Source: Apiotrichum sp. Y4204 (taxonomy: Eukaryota; Basidiomycota; Tremellomycetes; Trichosporonales; Trichosporonaceae). From it: a stretch of DNA of 64,000 nucleotides. The notes under the pieces are model-generated. The model saw nothing but the letters and a program-made list of their open reading frames with translations, was not told the origin of the DNA and did not search any database. The position numbers were made by a program, and so were the translations under genes. Position 1 is the first letter of the stretch, and the number at the start of each line of letters is the position of its first letter. The stretch is from positions 310,001-374,000 of the forward strand of contig JAMYHL010000016.1 of the NCBI GenBank assembly GCA_025531455.1, in the 5' to 3' direction. Positions 1-10,351 of this stretch are shown in pieces.

Positions 1-1
1 C

Positions 2-907
2 AAGTCGACCATTGACCCCGTCGACAAGGTCCTCAAGGACGCCAAGTTCCAGCCCGCCAAGGTTGACGACATCGTCCTTGTTGGTGGCTCTACCCGTATC
101 CCCAAGATCCAGTCTCTTGTCTCCGAGTTCTTCGGTGGCCGCCAGCTCAACAAGTCGATCAACCCCGACGAGGCTGTTGCTTACGGTGCCGCCGTCCAGG
201 GTGCCGTCCTTACCGGCCAGACCTCGGACAAGACCGCCGACCTCCTCCTCCTCGACGTTGCTCCCCTCTCCCTCGGTGTTGCCATGCAGGGCGACATCTT
301 CGGTGTTGTTCTCCCCCGCAACACCCCCATCCCCGCCAACAAGTCGCGTGTCTTCACCACCGTTGAGGACAACCAGACCCAGGTTACCTTCCCCGTTTAC
401 GAGGGTGAGCGCACTCAGTGCAAGGACAACCGTCTCCTTGGCGAGTTCGAGCTCTCGGGCATCCCGCCGATGCCCCGTGGCCAGGCTGAGCTTGTCTGCA
501 CCTTCGAGGTTGACGCCAACGGTCTCCTCAAGGTCACCGCTCAGGACCGCGCCTCGGGCCGCAAGGCTCAGATCTCCATCCAGAACTCGGTCGGCCGTCT
601 CTCGTCCGACGAGATCCAGGCTATGATCAAGGACGCCGAGCAGTACCGCAACGCCGACAAGGACTTCTCCGCCCGCCACGAGGCCAAGTCCGACCTCGAG
701 TCGTACCTCCACACCTGCGAGCAGCAGATCTCGTCGCCCGAGCTCGGCGCCAAGATCAAGCGTGGAGCCAAGGCCGCCGTCGAGGCCGAGATTGCCAAGG
801 CTCTCGAGACCCTTGAGAACGAGGACGCCACCACCGACCAGATCAAGCGCGCCAGCCTGGGTATCAAGCGTGCCATGCAGAAGGCGATGGCTTCCGCCTC
901 CCGCTAA
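2..907 (+). CDS. SSB1: Ribosome-associated Hsp70 chaperone SSB (C-terminal part)
   Basis: The 5' part lies outside the window; the frame is open from base 2 to the TAA at 905-907. The fragment holds the end of the ATPase domain (VGGSTRIPK phosphate motif, [11 protein letters not shown]), the linker [13 protein letters not shown], the substrate-binding beta domain and the helical lid. The stretch [21 protein letters not shown]-like FEVDANG and a C-terminus ending KAMASASR, without the EEVD tail, match the fungal Ssb class rather than cytosolic Ssa. Ssb binds nascent chains at the ribosome with the RAC co-chaperone. Codons are strongly biased to C-ending forms, as expected of a highly expressed gene. 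No intron is seen in this part. Confidence 0.93.
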   Translation, partial: KSTIDPVDKVLKDAKFQPAKVDDIVLVGGSTRIPKIQSLVSEFFGGRQLNKSINPDEAVAYGAAVQGAVLTGQTSDKTADLLLLDVAPLSLGVAMQGDIFGVVLPRNTPIPANKSRVFTTVEDNQTQVTFPVYEGERTQCKDNRLLGEFELSGIPPMPRGQAELVCTFEVDANGLLKVTAQDRASGRKAQISIQNSVGRLSSDEIQAMIKDAEQYRNADKDFSARHEAKSDLESYLHTCEQQISSPELGAKIKRGAKAAVEAEIAKALETLENEDATTDQIKRASLGIKRAMQKAMASASR

Positions 908-1538
908 TTTCTGCACCTCGGTTGCGGAGCAGTAGATATGCATTTTGTTGTGGGTAGATTACTACTGTTTTTGAGCAGAACGCTGGGGCATCGCGCTAGT
1001 AAATGGTGTTGGGTGCCGCAGTCTGAGGCTCGTAATCTAACATAGATAGCTGGGCGTCGGTGGACACCTGTGGGGAGATGAGATGACTGCTTGCTGAATC
1101 AATGGCACACAAGTAAAGAACTGACTGGATGATCTTGAAGAGCTGTGCCTGCTGAGAGCAGTCTCTGTTGTGTCAGTAAATGGTGTCTCCGTGCAAGAAT
1201 CAAAGGCTCATGATAAGTGATAAGATCACTCGTAATAACTTGACAGGGCTGCAAATGTCAGCCGCTGTCAGCGGTTGCGTATCTGAGAAGCCCAGCTGGA
1301 CGCGCGATATGACGCAGATAAGCGGAGAACAGTCAGGTCCGAACGAGGCTCGAGAGCTCGAAACCTAGCAGCTGGTACGACGAGGGAGGGTGGTCAGTCA
1401 ATGAATCGATATGGCCAACTCGAGAATTTCGTCAGCCCCCAGGCGCCATCCATCCACCTCTACCTCCACTCTTCTTTTCTTTGCATCACAGAAATTACTT
1501 TCACGACACCTCCATCCTCAACAACTTTGCACCACTGC
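908..1538. other. Intergenic: SSB1 3' flank and MOD5 promoter
   Basis: No convincing gene is seen. The first part should hold the SSB1 3' UTR and polyadenylation signals. A pyrimidine-rich stretch at about 1440-1530 directly precedes the MOD5 start and probably is its 5' leader. Confidence 0.5.
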
Positions 1539-3391
1539 ATGGCCTCGCTCCTCGCGTCGAGAATGGCGACATCCAGCTCTTTGCGCCCGATCGTCGCTGT
1601 CATCGGCACGACGGGTGTCGGCAAGTCCGATCTGGCAGTGGCGCTTGCCCAGTCCCTGCCGGCAACAGCTCGCCCTTCCCCGACTTCCTCTGCATCTTCA
1701 TCCACACGCCCAACCCGCGGCGTCGTGCTCTCTGCCGACTCGATGCAGTTGTATAAGGGCCTCGACGTGATCACGAACAAGGTTACAGAGGCGGAACGTG
1801 GCGGAATTGAGCATTGGGGCCTCGACGTCGTGCAGCCCGGCACCGAGGGAAGCTGGGAGCTTGGGACATGGTGCTCGGAGGCCGAGAAGAAGGTAGGTAG
1901 AGACGGGGACATGTCTGACCCGCCAGATTGCCAGTCTCCCGTCATCAACGCTGCCCGTAGTGTGCGGTGGCACCCACTACTTTATTCAGCACTTCCTCTT
2001 CCCGCCGTCGGAACTGCAGCTCGAGCGAAAGCGGAGTCAGAGCGGCGACCCGCTCGCTCTGCGGTGGAAGCCGCCGTGCGCATGCCCGCCGATCCCTGAG
2101 GACATGGACCCGCATCTCAAGACTCTCCTCGACACGTTTTGGATGAGCGATGCCGTCTATCCCCCAGTACCGGAAGACGCAGAAGGGTCGCAGGGCTCCT
2201 CGAAGCAGGCCTCACGAATGTCCCGCCCGGTAGCTGCTGACGACCACGAAAAGGTCAGCATGTGGCGCGTTCTCGATGCGGTCGATCCCAACGAGGCACA
2301 GCGCTGGCATTGGCGCGACGGGCGCAAGGTGCGCCGCGCGCTCGAGCGCTGGTGGGAGCGCGGTGGCGGCGCCGTCGAGAGCCTTGGTCAGGATGCCGGG
2401 CGGCGGGCAAAGTGAGTTCATCAAATTGGCGGAGAGAGAGCCTTGATGCTGACGCCAGATTCCGCACGCTTCTCTTTTGGGTGTACGAGCCGATGGACAC
2501 GCTGCGGCCGCGGCTCGACAAGCGGGTCGATAAGATGGTTGCTGTGAGTCTCCGCGCACAATTCAATTCTGACAGCAGAACGGCCTGCTCGACGAGATCC
2601 AGGAACTCCGTGAGATTGCCGTCCGGCTATATGGGCGCGCGGACGCGATTGACCACGCCGAGGGCATCTTCCAGTCGATCGGGTACAAGGAGTTTGCGAA
2701 CCTGTCGCTCCCCGTGGCGGACCCAGCTGCGGACCCACAGTTTGCCGATATGCTCAAGCGCACCAAGACCTCGACTCACCAGTATGCCAAGTCCCAGATC
2801 AAGTGGATCAACAAACAGCTGCTGCCTGCCCTCCGCGAGGCGAGGGCACATGGTGGTGAGGCGTATGTCTACGTCGTGCCCGGTGGTCCGCCAGGGCAGC
2901 CGATCGCGCAGGAGATCTTGGAAAGTGAGTGGGCAGGGCTGGAGATGAGCGTATACGTCCATCTTATCTCCGTCGCTCACACGCAGAGTTCCTCGCTGGC
3001 GAGGACCTCCCGGACCCAGCGACCGTTGGGCATCCGGACGCTGCCCAGCTTCTCGAGACGCTCAAGGCCGCGGACACCAAGCTCCCCGATACCGCCGAGT
3101 GCGTCCCCTTATAGCCAATCTACTGACTCCAGCCGCCAGGTGCTCAACGCCCGCCGGATCTGCGACGTGTGCTCGCAGCCCGGCGCGCCGTACTCGGTCA
3201 GCGCGGCCGAGTGGGCCAATCACCTCAAGAGCCAGGTACACAAGCGCCACTCCAAGTTCCTGCACATGTCGCGCGACGAGTGGATTGCGCAGGAGCGCGC
3301 GCGCGGCCAGGCGCGGAAGGCGGAACGCGAACGATTGCAAGAAGAGGCGAAACAGGCTGCGGGTGCCCAGCCGGGAGATGCGGCGAAGTAG
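1539..3391 (+). CDS. MOD5: tRNA dimethylallyltransferase (isopentenyltransferase)
   Basis: Six exons fit in frame: 1539-1892, 1927-2411, 2459-2543, 2579-2924, 2987-3098 and 3133-3391, giving about 546 residues. The enzyme adds dimethylallyl to A37 of tRNAs reading UNN codons. Visible signatures are the P-loop GTTGVGKSDLA near residue 25, LSADSMQLYKGLDVITNK, VVCGGTHYFIQ, and a C-terminal matrin-like C2H2 finger (CDVC followed by H and H around SQVHKRH), which is typical of eukaryotic members. Introns are 34-62 bases with CTGAC-type branches. A second in-frame Met lies at 1563. In other fungi two starts direct mitochondrial and cytosolic forms; that is only a possibility here. It lies head-to-tail behind SSB1. 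Confidence 0.93.
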
Positions 3392-3913
3392 ACTTGTACT
3401 TACTTAGATACTCATTTGCATTACTCATATTGTTCAGAAGCCCCGTGGGTCGGAAGATGTGGGTCTGGTCGTCGCTCACTCACGTCTAATACCTTGCACA
3501 GCACTCCCAACAAACCCCTCCAAAAACAACGACAACGAATAGAAATGCAAAAATAAAATAAAAATAAATAAAAACCCCTTTCCCAGGAGCAAGTCAAGAA
3601 CATTGCTGATGGCCTCCAAGGCAATCAACGCAGTGACTCGCTGCAGGCTTCCAAAGGAAAAGCGGTCAAGGCTGTCAGAAGCTCACAGGAATGAGTAAGA
3701 TGATGCTTCTACAGCTCTACCGGTGTTCGCCGGCGTCACTCCCTAAATAGTCGATCATCCGCGACCCTTTAGCTGCAGCAGCTTTCCCACCTTCTGCCCC
3801 AGCATACCCCCTACTCTCCCGGCACTCCTTGCCCCTTCCAATCCTCCTCCACAGCACTCGTAGCTCCCAAAAGCGTTCGCTCGCGAGAAATCGTCAATTG
3901 TGAGAAACATGTC
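3392..3913. other. Intergenic: MOD5 3' flank and tRNA-Asp upstream region
   Basis: An A-rich run at about 3550-3575 with repeated AATAAA-like motifs is a plausible polyadenylation region for MOD5. No coding potential is evident up to the tRNA. Confidence 0.4.
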
Positions 3914-3992
3914 TTCCTGATCGTATAACGGCTAGTATGCTCGCTTGTCACTCATCACGCGGGAGATCGGAGTTCGATTCTCCGTCAGGAAG
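3914..3992 (+). tRNA. tRNA-Asp (GTC) with a 7-base intron
   Basis: The cloverleaf folds completely. The acceptor TTCCTGA pairs with TCAGGAA, and the anticodon stem is CTCGC/GCGGG. The loop carries GTC, the T stem is CGGAG/CTCCG with loop TTCGATT, and the discriminator is G at 3992. Between A37 and C38 lie seven extra bases, best placed at 3951-3957 (equivalent frames are possible because CAC repeats). They sit at the canonical position for a nuclear tRNA intron. A T5 run about 24 bases downstream would stop Pol III. The identity rests on the anticodon and the Asp-like body. Confidence 0.9.
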
Positions 3993-4381
3993 TAGCCCTG
4001 TGCATCGCAGGACCCTTTTTGGGGTTGCGGGCGGGTGTGGGGGTCTTTTGCACTCCGGAGATGGCGACGGCGTCGGAGATGGAAATGATGAGGAGGTCAG
4101 TGGATGGATGGGCGGTGTGGCGGATCGACTGGTGTTGGAGTCCGAATTGTGGCGATCTTGGCGGCGTAGAGATAAACCTGGGGGGCTCGTGAACCTCCTC
4201 CCCAAAACGTCACATGTCCAGCAACATCCGACCTGAATCCAACATTTGGAAGTGACGACACGGAGGATACACGCAGAGGTGCCGTCTTGTTGCTTCCCAT
4301 TGTCACTCCCACCTTCATAACTCCGGTCATCTACACGACAGACAGACACAGACAACAGCCCGCCACCGTCCGCCAAGCACG
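3993..4381. other. Intergenic: tRNA-Asp terminator and SLP1 promoter
   Basis: Contains the Pol III T-run near 4016-4020. The rest is the SLP1 upstream region, with no recognised motif. Several short frames here lack family resemblance. Confidence 0.4.
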
Positions 4382-7059
4382 ATGCGGCCGCACCTCCCGC
4401 TCGCCTCCGTGTTCGGCGCACTCACTCTAGCCGGGCCAGCAACTGGTGCCCTCCTGGGCATGGTGGAGCAGCCGTTCGGCGCCCCGGGCTTCTCGTACTC
4501 GGACGCCTATCCGTCCGCGGCAATCGGAGAGACCTGCCCGCGCGACCTCTGGCTCCCGCTCTGGCAGCATGCGCAGTGCCCGTCATACGCCGTGCCCACC
4601 ATTCCTCGGATACCGACAGCGATCGTCGCGCCCACACCTCTTCCCCCGGAAATACCGGTGATGCCGGACGAGCTCGAGAGCTTTGAGGACTGGAAACGGC
4701 GCAAGGAGGCGGAGGATGCGCCCGCCCCGCCTGCCGAGACGCCGCGGCAGGAGAACAACACTGCCGAGTCACCTGCGCCGGATTCCAACTCGACAGTAAA
4801 TGCGACGGCTGATGCGAGCCCCGCGCCGCCGCCTCCTTCTCCGAAACCTGGACATCGGTACAACTACGCGTCGCCGGACTGTTCGGCACGTGTCCTCCAG
4901 TCCTCGCCGCAGACGCAGCACGCCTCATCGCTCCTCCACAAGTCGCGTGATCGGTACATGCTCACGCCGTGCCGCGCCGACGAGCACTGGGTTGTTGTGG
5001 AGCTGTGTGACGAGATTCGCGTCGAGGCCATTGAGCTTGCCGTGTGGGAGTTCTTCTCGGGAATCGTTCGCGGTATTACCGTCAGTGTTGGCGACGACGC
5101 GAACGGGCAGACCTGGACGCAGGTCGGGGAGTTTGTCGGGAAGAATGTCCGCGGCGCACAGGTGGGTATGGGGAGACATTGGGGTGCTTACAGCAGACAT
5201 TTACACTGCCGGAACCGACTTCGTTCCACCGCTTCCTCCGTCTTAATTTCGAGTCGTTCTACGGCGCCGAGTACTACTGCCCCGTGTCGCAGCTCAAGGT
5301 GTACGGGATGAACCAGATGGAGGCGTTCAAGATGGAGCAGCGGCGTGCGGCCGAGGCGCGCGGCGCCAAGAGCCGCGAGCGTGAGGAGCAAGACAAGGAG
5401 AAGGAGAAGGAAAGGGAGAAGGAAAAGGAACGGGAGGCGGAACGCGAGAAGGAACGTGAGGTCGAGCGCCAGGCGGCATATGCTGCCGCCATGGAGCAGC
5501 AGCAGCGGCGTGCGGACGATGAGCGCAAGGACCGCGAGCTGTGCGAGCTCGAGAAACTCGTGCAGGAGCAGGCGCGTCGGGCGGGCATAATCATCCTCGA
5601 GCCGAGCGAGTGTCCCCCGGAGGTCGTACGTACGACGATCGACGTGGAGGCGACACCTGCCGCGGACCCACCACAGAGTTCCCAGAACAATGCATCCAAC
5701 TCAGGCGCCGGCGCTGGTGCACCGGCTGCCGCGGCCGACTCTGACACGACCACGACCTCCTCGTCGACATACACCGCTCCCTCTGGTCCGCGGACAGACT
5801 CGAGCGAGTCAATCTACGCGTTCATCGTCCGCCGGCTGAACGCACTCGAGGGCAACTCCACGCTTGTCGCGCGGTACATCGACGAGCAGGCCAAGGCGCT
5901 GCGAGCAGCACTTACCCGTGCTGAGGCGCGGTGGGAGGTATCGCGCACGTTGGCAGCAAAGGAGGACGAGGCGCGCTGGGAGGCCGAGCGGATGCGCAAC
6001 GAGGACCGGCTGGGGCACATTCTCTCCCGCGTCGAGGCAATGCGCTCGTCGATCGAGCTCGAGCGCCGTCTCACCGAGCGTCAGCTCCGCGTCCTCGCCG
6101 ATGAACTGGGATTCGAGAGGCGCAAGTCGTTTGCGCAGCTCGTCATTCTTGTGGTTGCCATTGTCCTTGGCGTCCTCTCCCGAGGCGACTCGATAAACGC
6201 CCTGCTCCGCACGCTCGCCCATGAAGGCCGGCAGCGGCCCCGCACAAACCGCCACCAGAAGCGGCTGTCCACCGGGCCCCTCGCCGGCCTCCTCATTGAC
6301 GTCGCTCCATCCCAAACTTCCGGCTCGGCGCCATCAACACCCACAGCCTCAGCGCACTCGCACAACTCGGCCCACCTCTCCTACTCGCTTCCCTCGCAGC
6401 GCGCGACCGCCAAACCCCGCCGGCCACTCACTCCGCTATCGAATCTCCGGCGGCGCGCCGCGCCCGCCCGATCCTTCTCCGCCGAACCCGAGCCCGAACT
6501 CCGCGGCGAGTTTGACGAGCTCCCCTCTCCGCTTCGCGGACAGCGCCGGCGCATCGCGCGCAGCGCCCACCTCCACCCCATCCGCCGCCGCGGCGACGAG
6601 AGCAGCGACGCCGCTGAGGGGCAGTACCTCTCCCGCATCCGCGAATTCAACGGCACGTCGCTCCCGTTTGAGCCCCCGCGCCTATCCATATCCACCGGGA
6701 GCACCGGGAGTACGGCGAGGCCGTACCACTCGCTACAGCCGTCGCCCAATACCACGTCTTCGTTCCCCTCCCCTTCTCCTGCAGCTGCAGCTGCGGCCGT
6801 TGCGGCCGTCAAGGCCGGACGCACCGTTGCGCCCGAGGACGAGATCGCCGAGGAGGATGGGGCGTCCGCGCCAAACTCGGCGGGCGAGAGCGCCAGCGAA
6901 GTCGAGGACGCGGTTGGGCACCATGAGCGTGAGCGCCTGCGCCATGCCATGCGCATGATGGCCGCCTCGGGCAGGATGGACGATGCTGAGACGTTGAGTG
7001 TGCACAGTGGGCGCAGTACGCGGACTGCCAGACCCGGGATTTATGAGAGTATCACCTAA
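4382..7059 (+). CDS. SLP1: SUN-like domain ER membrane protein (SLP1/SUCO family)
   Basis: Two exons, 4382-5161 and 5197-7059 (or 5194), give about 880 residues. An N-terminal hydrophobic stretch (residues about 8-24) looks like a signal peptide. After a Pro/Ala-rich spacer comes a SUN-like domain, about residues 160-310 (NYASPDCSARVL, HWVVVELCDEIRVEAIELA, LRLNFESFYGAEYYCPVSQLKVYG). Next is a highly charged Lys/Glu coiled region at about 320-380, further coiled coil, and one transmembrane helix near 570-590 (FAQLVILVVAIVLGVLS). The tail is Ser/Pro-rich. Slp1 homologues act in the ER membrane with Emp65 to guard soluble proteins from degradation. The intron acceptor is CAGCAG, so two proteins differing by one Gln are possible. 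Confidence 0.88.
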
Positions 7060-7303
7060 GCAACCCATTCTCTGCCTCTCTTACCACGCCTGATCGAGTC
7101 GTGATGCCATGACCCCCGATCCGCGATCGATACCCAGCACGCCGATACCCACAGTACCTTTACACCCTTGAACCCTTGCACCGTAGCACTGTAATACGAA
7201 GCGTAATGCATACATAGTCTAGTCTAGATGGCACAATGTGGCAAGGGCAGCTGAGCTGGCAGATGGGATAGGTGGATAAGATGAGATGAGGACGCCAGAC
7301 ACC

Positions 7304-9553
7304 TCAGCGTCCAAGGCCAAAGACCTCGCCGTCATCCGAGCGCGCGACGCGCATCGCAATGTATCGGTAGATGGCGGTTCCGAGGGCGGCAAGGAGGAAG
7401 ACGACGTCAAACAGGCGGCCAAAGACGCGGAAGTCGGGGAGCGAGCGCAGCAGGCTGTCGTCTTTATAGGTCGCCATGACGGCGGCGTAGGTCGCTTCTG
7501 TTGATGCCGTCTCGGTGCCGTTGCCTGCCGGTACGCCTGGGACCGCGGGGGCTTCTGATGGCGGCGGCGGAAGGGAAGTGCGGAGCTGAACCAGGAGGGA
7601 GATGACATAGGTCGCGTACAGCTGTCCGAGGGTGAGGAGGAGGAAGCCGGCGCCGACGGTGCGCGACGTCATGCGGAGCACTCGGGTAAGCCAGCGAAGC
7701 ACCATGCTGAGTGACGAGAGGATCAGGAGGCCCGTGAGGAGGAGGGAGATGCCGCGCGACCAGGTGGGGATGTCAAAGTCTTGTATCGGAAGATGCGAGA
7801 GGCCGTACGCGACGAGGAACGAGATCCAGTCGCCGTTCGTGTTTCCGTGGTGCGCGTTGGGGTCTAGTGTGGATGTAGCGAGGGGCGAGAAGAAGATTGA
7901 TACGAGGCACTACGGTCAGAAGGTCTCTTGGCCTTGTGCTCACCATCAGAACACGAGCACCACAGTAGATGGCAAAAATGTAGCCGAGCATGTTGATGAA
8001 CGTCCCGGACCAAGACTTTCTGAATCCCTGCCGCTTCTGAGATGGGGTCAGCATGGCTGGGAAAAGGACATAGCCCAAGTCTACCCACCTGTTTGGTCTT
8101 CATGCCCGTGAGGCTACGCGACAGCTCCGCTTCCATGGCCTGCAGCCCCTGCAGCTCGGACTGGAGCGCCGCCATTCCTGCCATCAGCACATCATCTGAA
8201 TTATTTATACCCACGCTGATCGGTCTTGGAGCCGAACACGCCACTGATCCACCCGGGACCGCTTCGCTCAGGCTGAGCCGCAGTGAGGCGGTTGATTTCG
8301 TCGCGCTTGGAGACAACATCCTGGCGGACGCGGTAGAGTGACCGCTCCGCCTGGAGGACGTCGGCGTTGCTAATCTTGCGTCCGCCGCCGGCCGCCTGCT
8401 CGAGGTAGTCCCACGCCGTCTTGACGGCACCAATGCCCGAGAGCGATGCCATAGTCAGCACACCGAGCACAACTACGCGCCCGAGGGAGGGCACGAGCCA
8501 GCCACCGCCGTCCCAGTCGTCTATCGCCGTGATGTATGGCGGGATGCGCGTGAACAAGAAAATGTACAGCAAGAACGGGATGATCGAGATGAGGACCCGC
8601 GACGTCAGGCTCAGGGACGAGATCCTTGTCGATGACGAGGGTTCTAGGTGGTCAGTACAATCTTTCTGGGTAAATGACATGGGGTCTGTTACGCACCTCG
8701 TGAGCGGTATGTGAACAGGAGACACTGCACCATCGGCACGACGACCAGTACAATCGCAAGAAGGACGTGCAGCGACACATTAAAGTTGACCTGGCGCGCA
8801 CGCGCATGTAGCACGCCCGCAGCCTGGAAGACGACAAGAGTAACGAGGTTCATGCTCTCCGCGAAACACAGCGCAAACAGGGTCCTGGGGTCAGTGGGAA
8901 CTGCGACCACCTTGTCGAGGCCGGACATCTAGAACCGACCAATTCACTCACCTCGCTACCCGACCCAACCCCCTCGCCGCCCGCTTTCCTCCCCTTGGCC
9001 GCTCGCGCGCATGCGCAAGCTCCAGAACCTGCCTGGAGCGCGGCGGCTGGAGCTTGGCCCCGAGGAGGCCCATCTCAATCCCGCCAGCACCAGCGGCGGA
9101 TCCCGACGCCTCCCCAGGACCGTGGCCTTCTTCGTGGAGGATGCGGATGCTCGGCCCAGGACTCGATGGCCCGGAGGAGCTCTCGTCCTCGCTCTGTGTC
9201 GGGAGGGCGGCAGAGGACGTGCTCGGCGTCGGGGCGCGGACGGAGGCCGGACGCGCCGACGAGGCGGAATGCGTCGATTGGACGGAACGCACGCTGGCGA
9301 GCGATGCGCGTGAGCTTGCGCGGTCGCGCCGCGCGTGTGAGGAGTGCGCGGCGTGAGACGGCGGCGCGTGAGATGGGAGCGTGTCGGGTTTCTGGAGGTC
9401 GCGGAGGGCGGGATTCAGCTGGTGGAGGAAGCGGCGCGCCAGGAGAAAGTATGCGAGGCGGAGGGCGAGGAGGAGCGCCGACTCAAGGAGGACGGACTGG
9501 GGCTGCAGGACGGGCGCGGCGGGCGCCTCGGGCGCGACGGGGGTGTCGGCCAT
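7304..9553 (-). CDS. Golgi pH regulator (GPHR) family membrane protein
   Basis: Six exons fit: 9553-8952, 8884-8697, 8643-8215, 8177-8089, 8036-7944 and 7909-7304, giving about 668 residues. An N-terminal helix (residues about 20-40) precedes a Ser/Ala-rich cytosolic loop. Then come several membrane helices and the hallmark segments RTLFALCFAES, LTMASLSGIGAVKTAWDYL, a central coiled coil, and SWSGTFINMLGYIFAIYCG, ending in three more helices. GPHR/GTG proteins are multi-span anion channels of the Golgi or ER. The exon 1-2 junction was chosen because the acceptor ACCCCAG after CTGAC keeps frame. A start at the internal Met of 8928 would lose the first helix. Confidence 0.85.
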
Positions 9554-10351
9554 CGATATATGCTTTGTCAAGGGTATGAGCGGTGGACGATGGACAATGT
9601 GGTAGATGCAAAACCGAGGCTGTCGCGGGACTGAGAATAGCTTTCGGTTTGACAAGTGCTGGGGCGTGTGATCGGGGCCCCGATCAAAGGAAGATCCGCA
9701 GACAGAACGGTCCTGGATTTTTGTTGAGATAAGCGGCCGCCAGCCGATCCATCCATCCATTTGGGAGAGATGTGTGCATGCACTGCATCTTTCTCTTGAA
9801 ATAGAATGAACGTGGTAACAGCTTACTGCTCGCTATCTGGAAACTGCAGTGTTTTGCTGAGCATCTGGCGGGCACTGGTAGCTGCGCAGTGCACGACACT
9901 GGACAACGCCTCTGCCTTTGACAGGCGGTCTGAGCGTCGGTCCAGTTTCTACGCCGTAGTTCCGCAGCCGCATGGCCCCCAGCTCGGACACACAGCTGCA
10001 CAGTAGGTGTTCCACTATTAGACAGGACGCCGACACCGCCACCGTCCAGTTAAAGCTTTGAGGTGGTTGGATCCAGAGCATCAATCATGGATGAGGAGGA
10101 TCACTAGCAACCACCCTTCACCGGCTTCTGCAGTGCGGATTGACGTCCCCAGTCCCATGCTCCCTGCCCTCACCGACTCTGCCATGCAACTCCGGACACG
10201 AGACAAACACGATACATATAGAGTCCTCGATACTGTTACAATCTAGCGCCGGCGCTAGTGCGCGGTGCGCAATGGGCTGGCCCGTGTGTCGTGCGGCCTT
10301 GATGATGGTATGAGTGATCTTGAGGCTTGAAGAACGAATAACGGGACCATG
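9554..10351. other. Intergenic: GPHR promoter and kinesin 3' flank
   Basis: Between two minus-strand genes. No gene-like frame or RNA was found. The tetranucleotide ATCC repeats briefly near 9748-9760. Confidence 0.4.

Noticed and set aside
12..626. Ser/Pro/Arg-rich plus-strand frame at the window start
   Set aside because: Shifted frame of the SSB1 exon.
8689..8928. GPHR start at the internal Met of 8928
   Set aside because: It falls inside what is better explained as intron 1 (GTGAGT to ACCCCAG); using it would drop the N-terminal membrane helix and loop.
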